DNA of 64,000 nucleotides from Pyrus communis (lineage: Eukaryota; Streptophyta; Magnoliopsida; Rosales; Rosaceae): the NCBI RefSeq assembly GCF_963583255.1, contig NC_084807.1, forward strand, positions 22,469,572-22,533,571. Direction: 5' to 3'. Made by a program: the position numbers and the translations under genes. The stretch's first letter is position 1; each line of letters starts with the position of its first letter. The notes beneath the pieces were generated by a model. The model had not been told where the DNA came from. It made no database searches and was given only the letters and a program-made list of their open reading frames with translations. Positions 56,096-64,000 of the stretch are shown here, piece after piece.

Positions 56096-57967
56096 GAACT
56101 AGTTGCATTTTACATTATTTGGTGTTAGTGTGCAGTCAAGTGTGTATTTGGATCAAAGGGAAGGCAAATGAAGTAAAAACCATTCCTTTTGGTTGCTGAG
56201 CATTATTCCAAACGTGGAGAGGATTCGAGGGAGTTAAATTGAAGTCCAAATGAAGAACCTAGGAAACTTTTGACTGCTGGAATTTCAGGAAATGATGTGG
56301 AAGTGTTAAGTGGTGCAATTCGGCCATATTGGGTGATTCTAAACAAGGCAAAAACATTGAAGTCAGATTATGTGGTTCCAACACCAAAACATGCATTCAC
56401 ATGCATGATTCATAACCTGGCCGTGCACTCCCATGTGATTCCAAGTCAGATTATGCACTTCTAATACCAAAACATGCATTCACATGCATGATTCATAACC
56501 TGGTCGTGCACTCCCATGTGATTCCAAGTCAGATTATGCACTTCTAATACCAAAACATGCATGATTCACAATCTGACCGTGCATTCCATTACCTTTCTCC
56601 ATTTCATCTTTGCAGAAATCCACATGCATTTCAATTAAACAAACCACATACCTGCAGATCATGTCCACTCCTTGCAGCCATCATTTCAGAAATCCATTTC
56701 ATCTCATCCTTCCATGTGATTCCAGCCCCCTTTGTCCATGCCGTGTGCTTTCTTCCCCTTTCCAGATTTGTACAAACAATTTCAAATGGCCAATTCACCT
56801 TTGCAGGTTCCACTCACTTGTTGAAGCAAGGGCACATGCTTCTTTTAATACATTAACACATACTTGCAGATCTTGTCCATGCCATGCGTCCACTACCTCA
56901 GAAACCCATCAATTCCAGCTCATTTTATGCTATTCCTTCTCACTTGTGCAGATTGAGATCCAATCTGAGTGTTTTGAGCCACATTCCTTTCTATAAAACA
57001 ATTCTCACTTCACACAACAATGGTTCGGCATTTTTTCTTCTTCACTCAGTCCATTACACACGCATAACTTCTCCCATTTCATTTCATTTTCTGTCCATTT
57101 CTGTCCCAAGGGCAGAAACCATTCAACCATAACCAATCTACCTTCATCCGCACCACATTTGGAAAACCAACACCGAAGGCACTCTTCAAGGAATTCAACA
57201 TCAGTTTTGCTTCAAGGGTTTCTTCTTATTAATTCTATGTTCATTCATGTTTTATATTTTTATGTTAAATCTTTTGTAAACATGAATTGTAACTAATCCT
57301 CATCTAGGGATTCGATGTAACCTTGCAAAGTTTGCCATGTAATTAAGTTAGAATGCTCAGTTTGTCCATCTATTTCTTGTTTCATTCTCTGATTTAATGG
57401 TGACTTAGTGTGTTGATTTTAATGTTTGATCATCATTTGAATTAATCACTAAGTTGTGTAGCCAAGATTAAAACACACATCATGCATAATCTTGGTAGAT
57501 ATTGGTTTTATGAAAGTTTCTTGTGCATTACATACTCTTGATTATGAACCAAAGTTGCACATCACAACTAGGTTCATGATTAGAGACATTTGATCAAATC
57601 CACACATCATATGGTTGATCATGTCCAAGTGAAACAAACTCAAGAAATAGGTAGATGAATGAGTACAAACTAACTTAACAAACATGGACTTGGTTTAGCA
57701 ATGGTGAAACCGAATCCCTAGCTTCATCTCCATTGGTACTATCTCATTTTATTAGTTGTTGAGTCATTTATTTGTGTTTACTTCACTTTCTTATACTTTC
57801 AAGTTACAACAACAGATCTGCCTATTCTGTTTAGTTTGATTCATTTCATAGATTCCTTGCAAAACAAGTAATTACATAGGTCCAATTAGTCCCTGAGGAT
57901 TCGACACCCTTGCTTGTGCCATTATACTAAATATATTCTAGCATTAGGAAGGAATAATACATCAACA
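56095..57967 (+). repeat. Athila 3' LTR, first 65 bp missing
   Basis: Corresponds to 50460-52342 of the 5' LTR. Differences seen by eye: one C/T in the second 82-bp subrepeat, a 10-bp deletion in the last subrepeat, and five further single-base changes. Its ATCAACA end is followed by the GAATG duplication. Confidence 0.9.
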
Positions 57968-58380
57968 GAATGAGGTTAGGATATTTAATTTTTTTTTTTT
58001 TTTAAGAGATACAAAGATGTGGGATATTTCAACACACCCCCTCACTTGAGACCCAATTAGTGGGACACACGTAGGAGATTCACACATCGACAACCACGTA
58101 GAGTAAAGGGACCCACCATCATTGTGAAAGGCCAAGGGGACTCACCCATCACGTGGCAGTACGAGCCCGCTCCCTTGCTCTAATACCATGTAGAATTATC
58201 GGAGAGACGGATTGAAGATCCACCACCAACAACACTGATATTGTCCTTAACTTGGTAATTACCACTTGCACAATCCGTCAGGTATGAGGTTTTTTCACAA
58301 AAAACATCGGTATTAGTTGCAGTGAGGTTAAAACTCTTCTTTTCTTAAAGATACGATCGACGTGAGATATTTCAAAGACC

Positions 58381-59215
58381 TAAGTTGAGTGAATACCAGA
58401 TGTGGACATATTATTGCATATATTTTAGACGTGCTACTGAAAATCTCGAACAACGAATCTGTCACTGTAAAATTATAAGGTCTCCTCATATGAACCACAT
58501 AAGGGAGTTGAAGATCTCCTCATTAGATTCATTCCTTGCAATTTTCAAGTCCCTGTTCTACAGGCACTATCCACTCGGGTTCTTTTTCATTCAACTAATA
58601 TCCTCTATATGAGTTGAATTCATCACGTCCTCCAATATAAAGTGGAGACTGAATTTCGCTGGCCTAAACTTGATCTGCAACACTCATTTAGTTAGTTGAA
58701 ATTAATTAAGCATCGATTATCAACTAATTTTATATTTAAATTGGAAATGGTCCCAACCAAGCATGAAAATTAACTAAGAAAATATATTGATCAGTCGCAA
58801 CAACGACCAATTCAAATGCTAATTTTAATAACATTTTTAAGTGAGTTAACGGAATGAAAAGAACAAAGAGTGCAATACCTGTCGAAGAATGAGACTAAAA
58901 AAAAAAAAATTTACAAAATTCAATGTGTTCGAAGATATGAAAATGTCGTTTTGATCGAATCTGTGAATTATTGGAGTTCAAGACTCAGCTAACATAAAAA
59001 TACTTGGAATGTGATGCCGTTGTTGATTTGTCACCCATATCTTAAAGTAGGTGAAATTTTATTTTTAGGGAAGAGAACAAACAAACGAGTGTGTTGACGT
59101 AGTATACGAAAGATATGATCAAAGCTTAAAAACAAATCTCAAATATTTTACTTAAAAACAAATTTAAAAAAAAATTGATGAGTTTGAGGAGAATTAGAAT
59201 ATGCACGTCAAAGTT
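58381..59215. repeat. Non-coding segment T, copy 2, right part
   Basis: Continues copy 2 after the TRIM: 'ccagatgtg.acatattattgcata', 'ggtctcctcatatgaacca', 'gaattcatc.cgtcctc.aatataaa', 'gtcgaagaatgagactaaa' and 'aggtgaaattttatttttagggaagagaac'. It follows copy 3 closely to about 59215. Confidence 0.72.
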
Positions 59216-59839
59216 TATATTTCAAAAAGCAAATGACAACTGCAAATTATGACAAGTTCCACATTTCACCCAAAAAGAAACAAAATTTAAGAACATGAAT
59301 GCAAACTGACAACATAATTTCAAATACAAGCTATACAATTGACGTGCACGTTTTAGACCCATGACCAAGTCCCTTTAATTTTATAATTCGTTATGGTTTC
59401 ACAATTAATGTGCGTATTTCGTAAATTTTAACTGATTTCTTAACATAATTTACTTTTCCGTAATGCTAAAGAAACTAACTTTTTAGATCAAATTTTATAA
59501 ATCAGACATGATTGTTGATGATTAGATTATTACTTAAGTTTTGATTAATATGCTTATTTTTTATTGGTGACATATTATTTGATTTACAAATTTAATCTAA
59601 AAAGTTGATCTACCTAACATTGCTTATCCCTTTTACAAGAAAGATCGTTCACCAATAAAAGTAAACTAAGCAATGTTTTTTGCCTTTGGTAAATAAATAT
59701 GTTTTGAATTAATTAAGTATTAATTAATTATGTTTTTCCCGTGAAAAAAGTAAGTGCCACTGCCTTCAAGGCCAAAGGAAATTAAGCAACCTTTGGAGCC
59801 TTAATTTCCAGGGGATAGAAAAAGAAGATGAGCCTTAAG
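59216..59839. other. Spacer between segment T copies 2 and 3
   Basis: AT-rich, with no gene. An imperfect inverted pair around 'aaactaactttttagatcaaatttt' (59470) and 'aaatttaatctaaaaagttgatcta' (59588) suggests a small MITE at about 59455-59620. Confidence 0.45.
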
Positions 59840-61385
59840 TTGGTTACATTGCACCATTAATCTCATTCGAATATATTCTATAATTCTATAACAAGAATAT
59901 AAAAAGAGACTTACATCTAATAGATTCATTGTCAGGTGATGTTTTGGTTTAATAATGCATTATTATGTGTAAATTACTTTCAAACTGTAGACCTAATTCC
60001 TTTGTACCGAACTAAGACCATAGACCTATGTCGACGGACTACCAGATGTGTACATACTATTGCATACATTTTATATTTGTAACAGAACTCGAACAACGAA
60101 CCTGTCACTGTAAAAGTATAAGGTCTCCTCATATGAACCAAATAAGGGAGCTCATGAAGATCTCCTTACTAGGTTCATTCCTTGCAACTTTCAAGTCCTT
60201 GTTCTACAGCCACTATCCACTCGTTTCTCTTTTATTGAGCTACTATTCTCTATAAGATTTGAATTCATCGCGTCCTCTAATATAAAGCGAAGACTAAATT
60301 TCGCTGGTCTAGACTTGATCCGCAACACCAACTTAATTAGTTGGAACTAAGTATCACTAATTTTATAGACACATGCTGAAGTGAAAAGAGATAGGTGACA
60401 AAAATAACCAATGGTACAACTCGGATCCTAGTTCGAGTATCATAGTGATTACGTTTTAATATAGTTCACGGATCATTACAATAGTCATGCATGAAAAGAC
60501 CAAGTAGGTCACATTCAAAGGTATGATCGCTGCGATCAGATGCTTCTTAAAATCACTGAGAACAGGAGCTCATAAGATTTGGTGGAGGATAAAAAGTGAA
60601 CCAACACTAGGATCCACTCATAATCGCAGTGAAGTGTCGAGATGCAAACATGAGATGTGTCCCACACTAGCTTGAAGATGTACATCAAAATTTGGATATC
60701 CCAGAAATTCCTTTTTGTACCTAGAGACAATTATCCTTGGCTTAGGTAAGTAGTTAGTAGAGAATGAGAGGAGAGTTTTGAATCGGGTCCCAAACAAGGA
60801 TGCAAATTAACTTAAAAAATTTATTGAGTCGACAACGACCAATTCAATAGTAATTTTAATAACATTTTAAAGTGAGTTAACTGGGAAGGGCAAGAACAAA
60901 GATTGCAGTAACTGTCGAAGAATAAGACCAAAATTAAAACAAAATTACAAAAGTCAACGTGTTGGGAGATATGAAAAAGTCGTTTTTAATCGAATCTTTG
61001 AATTAGTGTAGCTCAAGACTCAGCCAATCAAAAATATTTGGAAGGAGTGTACTATCCACACATTGTTTTTTACTTCTCACACACCCTTTGTTAATTTTTG
61101 TTCGTTAATCTTCTTTAATTCATCCGATTCGACGGCCGAAAATTAAAAGGGTCTGTGAGAAGTAAAAAGAGATGTGTGGATATCGCACTTCTTTTTGGAA
61201 TGTAATGGTGTTGCTGATGTGTCGCCCAAATCTTAGAGTAGGTGAAATTTTATTTATAGGGAAGAGAACAAAACAAACGAGTGTGTTGATCAAAACCTAA
61301 AGAGAAAATCTCAAATATTTACTTAAGACAAATATAAATTGATGAGTTTAAGGAGAATATAATCTAAAAGTTTGTATTTATTGGG
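59840..61385. repeat. Non-coding segment T, copy 3
   Basis: Third copy, collinear with copies 1 and 2. It has two private insertions: about 60510-60722 (unknown sequence between 'ccaagtaggtc' and 'caattatccttgg') and the family M MITE at 61044-61191. The left third present in copies 1 and 2 (e.g. the 'gacttgcatgcatga' block) is absent. Confidence 0.72.
61044..61191. mobile_element. MULE-type MITE, family M, copy 3
   Basis: It begins GGAGTGTACTATCCACACAT and ends ATGTGTGGATATCGCACTTC. Flanks are TATTTGGAA (61035-61043) and TTTTTGGAA (61192-61200), 8 of 9. Segment T copy 2 ('aatacttggaatgtgatgcc') is the empty site. Confidence 0.85.
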
Positions 61386-61701
61386 AAATCAGCGAAAATG
61401 ACCGGGAGAAGATCAGCATGAAGCTAAAATAAGAGTCTTGAAAACACACTAGCTAGCATTTTCTCTTTCCTTGAATGTCAATGACTCAATATTATTATTA
61501 TGTTACGTCCAATTTGTATGTCCCTTTGCTTTGCCCCAAGTAATAACTGTTAGATGTATAATGTCTCATTCATCGATAATAATAGAGAGATCAAAATTTT
61601 AAATTACATTTGTAAATCAAATGACGTGGTTTTTTATGATTGAATTGTTACTGTGGAATGTATCATGTCTCATTCATGGTTTAAAATTTTGATCTCCCTA
61701 A
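61386..61701. other. Short intergenic stretch
   Basis: No gene or element recognised, apart from short repeated phrases ('atgtctcattcat', near 61563 and 61664). Confidence 0.4.
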
Positions 61702-62301
61702 GGTCATCTCTAACCCATAGGATAAAACTTAAAATATAAGCTTTTACACCCCCCCCCCCCCCTCCCCCAAAAAACCATCTCCATCCATTGGGCTAAAATA
61801 AGCCCTGAGGAGAAAATATATCTTTGTGCTAGATTTCCTCAAGGATTTAACCATGGCTTAAATTATTTTGGACCTACCAAACTATCATATTTCAAATCTG
61901 TTATTGTTTTTTACTTATAATCTAACGGCTGTGATCAAATGAGATCAAATCTAATGGTAAAAAAAAGATTTGATGGCCCAAAATTACATCTAACGTCTAA
62001 AATTATTTAAGAAAAATTATTTAAATCAAATTTCACTTAAATCTTTATAAATACCTATGTATTTGTATGATTTTTAATTACTTATCAGAATTTAAATATT
62101 TTTAGATTAAAATGTTCATAAAAATGAATTAGGATAATCTACATAAATTTTATTCTCAAAAAAGTTACCGAGAAAAATAATTAGGTAAAAATCATTATTT
62201 AATAATCTCGAACTAAAATTTTAAGCTAGTTGGTGGAGAAAAGCAATTTTTGGGTTATAGCTTAAAATTTTAAGGTTTATCCACAGGAGTTGGAGATGGT
62301 C
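61702..62301. mobile_element. PIF/Harbinger (Tourist-like) MITE
   Basis: A 600-bp element. The left end GGTCATCTCTAACCCATAGG pairs with the right end (other strand GACCATCTCCAACTCCTGTGG, shortened here). TAA flanks both sides (61699-61701 and 62302-62304). A C-run of about 14 lies at 61750-61764. No coding region is present. Confidence 0.75.
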
Positions 62302-62314
62302 TAATATTATAACT

Positions 62315-63034
62315 CAGGAAATTTTTTGAAATGTCATATGAACTGGTTAGTATTTTTCAGTTTGTCATATAAACTAAAATTTTAAGCAATTTGTAATACC
62401 AACTTTTGAAATCATTAATTTGTCATCTCTTCCTAACCCCGTTAAGTTTTCCATCCAATATAAGTCATATGCTTCGCACATGACTTGTGTTTAGGGTTAT
62501 TTCGATCATTTTAATACCTTACTTCCCTTTTACTAAGTTGTATTCGACAAAAAACTGTGGGCTTCTCATGCAATGGAACAATATTTTCTATATGACAACA
62601 ATTAAATGATTATGCAATGCACTCTCTTCTAGTTATTCCAAATCTGTAATGATACACAAGTGAGAGTTTTTGCATTTTAGCATGTCGAAGAATAATTTCA
62701 TACGGGCTCTATAAATGAGAAACAAATTGACGTTTTGTGCCATAAATGAAGTTGTAGATGCATATGTGCTAAAAAATGTAAAAAATATTAAGGGTTTGTA
62801 CTATATAAAAGTAAAAAAAACTTGTGAAAAGATGTTAAAATGACCTAAAAACCCTGAACACAAGTCATGTGCGAGGCACATAACTTATATTGAATGGAAA
62901 ACTTAACGGAATTGGAGTGAGATGACAAATTAAAGATTTTGTAAAGTTGGTATGATAAATTGCTTAAAATTTTAGTTTATATGACAAATTGAAAAATATG
63001 AACAAGTTCATATGATATTTCAAAAAAAATTCTC
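62315..63034. mobile_element. Foldback element with ~210-bp arms
   Basis: The left arm ('gaaatgtcatatgaac', 'cagtttgtcatataaactaaaattttaagca', 'cgttaagttttccat') is mirrored by the right arm up to 'gatatttcaaaaaaaattc'. The arms include 'acaagtcatgtgcgaggcac' and its partner near 62470. The central part is unique AT-rich DNA. The superfamily is not resolved. Confidence 0.75.
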
Positions 63035-63227
63035 TTATATCTCATTCATATATGCTCAAAAAAGCAAATGAAAACGGCTTAGGATGATGTTATGAGGATC
63101 AAATTTTTAAACAAAATTTGAAACCAAATGATGTGGTTGTAGATGATTGGAATATTACGTAAGTGTTGATAACATAATTTTTCGCCGGATTGAATTGACA
63201 ATGGATTATATAGGCCCTTTATGCAAA

Positions 63228-63603
63228 GGAATTCTCATTTTTTTCAAAAGATGGAGATTAGGTGTGGGGCTTACTCTACATCGAATTTTAACGATCCAAA
63301 TCGTCTGTTTTGTAAGTCTCGATTCATAGATCATCTTTGTAAAAATTCAATTCAATCCGAAACCATTTGTCTATTTAATTATCAAGATAAAATTTCATTG
63401 TTTCTTATATAACAAAGTATTCATTAACTTCTTTGAACCCAATTAGATCTCTTAAACATTTCCAATTTAGTTAATATTTTGCAAGGATGATATATAAGGT
63501 GCAAATTGAAAAATAGATGGTTTGGATCGTTAAAGTTCGATGTAGTGTAGACCCCACAACTAATCCCCATTTTTATAATAAAAAAAGTTGAGGATCCATT
63601 CCC
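63228..63603. mobile_element. Hairpin MITE
   Basis: Inverted ends: 'ggagattaggtgtggggcttactctacatcgaa.tttaacgatccaaa.c' (63253-63303) against 63518-63569. On the outer side 'ggaattctc' corresponds to 'ggatccattccc'. No coding capacity. Confidence 0.7.
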
Positions 63604-64000
63604 TTAAAGATTTCCACGGATCATATATCATTAGGAATGGCATAAACTAATTCTTCGACGACTCTTTATAACAATAGTTTCTCAACCTTAACACAATTGT
63701 TTGTCTTTCAACTAAAAATTTGTGACTATTGGCCTCTTAACTCATCAAAATGTGTAACTATGATCATTTTCATCTACTTCATCAAAACTTCCGTCAAAAT
63801 GCTACAATTGGATTAAAGATGAGAGACCATTTCTCCAATATCAATTGGATAAAAGTTGAGGGAATATTTCTCCATGTTGAAGTTGAATAACCGTTGCTTC
63901 AATTTTGCTTATTGTGTGATCAATGATTATAAATTTTTTATTAAAAGACCCTTGCTTAAATTCAGTTAAATTTGATACACCATTACTACAATTTCCTCCA
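63604..64000. other. Right edge of the window
   Basis: No gene recognised. Two phrases, 'ttctccaatatcaattgga' and 'ttctccatgttgaagttga', suggest a small local repeat. Confidence 0.4.

Larger units (their letters stand above)
50395..57967 (+). mobile_element. Athila-type Ty3/gypsy retrotransposon with internal deletion
   Basis: TG...CA element bordered by GAATG on both sides (50390-50394 and 57968-57972). The 5' LTR is 50395-52342. The primer site matches tRNA-Asp, as in Athila. Gag and protease are followed by reverse transcriptase, which fuses directly into the 3' LTR at about 56095. RNase H, integrase, any envelope-like frame, the polypurine tract and the first 65 bp of the 3' LTR are missing. 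By eye the LTRs differ by about six substitutions and one 10-bp indel over about 1870 bp, so the insertion is young. Confidence 0.92.
50259..58375 (-). mobile_element. TRIM retrotransposon, split by an Athila-type element
   Basis: Without the Athila insert this is an element of about 540 bp on the minus strand. LTR A is 50259-50394 plus 57973-58035 (about 199 bp), the internal domain 58036-58188 (153 bp) and LTR B 58189-58375 (187 bp). Ends are TGTAGAATTATC and ...TTTCAACA (plus orientation). The minus strand has TGGTATTAGAGC (58177-58188), a tRNA-Met-type primer site touching LTR B, and a G-rich polypurine tract (AGTGAGGGGGTG, 58036-58047) touching LTR A. The flanking AGACC duplications are 50254-50258 and 58376-58380. 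Copy 1 of segment T gives the empty site. No coding capacity. Confidence 0.82.

Noticed and set aside
58385..60255. Paired 75-codon frames at 58385-58612 and 60028-60255
   Set aside because: They look alike only because they are in duplicated DNA; copy 1 of the same segment is not open in that frame, so coding is not supported.

Overview
The window is nuclear DNA from a eudicot plant. Supporting signs are single-exon 3-ketoacyl-CoA synthase (KCS) and EXO70 genes, a five-exon pectate-lyase-like gene with GT/AG introns, amaranthin-type lectin genes, and a very dense load of plant transposons (Athila-type Ty3/gypsy, Ty1/copia, TRIM, MULE and PIF/Harbinger MITEs, tRNA-derived SINEs). Amaranthin-domain lectins next to this repeat style suggest a Rosaceae tree such as apple or pear. 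That placement is inference. I saw no bacterial or organellar genes, rRNA, tRNA or CRISPR array.

Layout. 1-2.8 kb: repeats only. 2.9-4.3 kb: KCS-A (+). 7.3-22.9 kb: a tandemly duplicated amaranthin-like lectin locus (minus strand) with two nearly full-length copies, each broken by one frameshift, one C-terminal fragment, one copy whose coding part has been replaced by low-complexity DNA, and several orphan upstream segments. The spaces are filled by MULE-type, CACTA-type and hairpin elements, a solo LTR and a SINE. 23.2-24.3 kb: decayed copia gag. 25.0-27.5 kb: a long-TIR MULE and two related MITEs. 28.9-30.3 kb: KCS-B (-). 31.5-33.8 kb: two related PIF/Harbinger elements. 36.1-37.2 kb: a GGT-rich tract and a tandemly duplicated SINE. 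38.1-39.5 kb: KCS-C (-), which lacks the catalytic histidine. 41.4-43.8 kb: pectate-lyase-like gene (+), convergent with EXO70 at 44.5-46.5 kb (-). 47-61.4 kb: three copies of a non-coding segment. The middle copy was hit by a TRIM, and an Athila-type retrotransposon then landed in one LTR of that TRIM. 61.7-63.6 kb: three more inverted-repeat elements.

Functionally, the intact genes point to the epidermis, cell wall and secretion. The KCS enzymes elongate fatty acids for cuticular wax, the pectate-lyase-like protein belongs to a pectin-degrading family, and EXO70 tethers secretory vesicles. Nothing shows that they are co-regulated.

I found no clearly new biochemical system. The most notable points are: KCS-C, an intact open reading frame with Pro in place of the catalytic His; the layered insertion history at 47-61 kb, including a microhomology deletion that removed the 3' half of a young Athila element; a roughly 980-bp near-perfect hairpin at 12.6-13.6 kb; and the parallel decay of the lectin copies. 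All coordinates and comparisons were made by eye.
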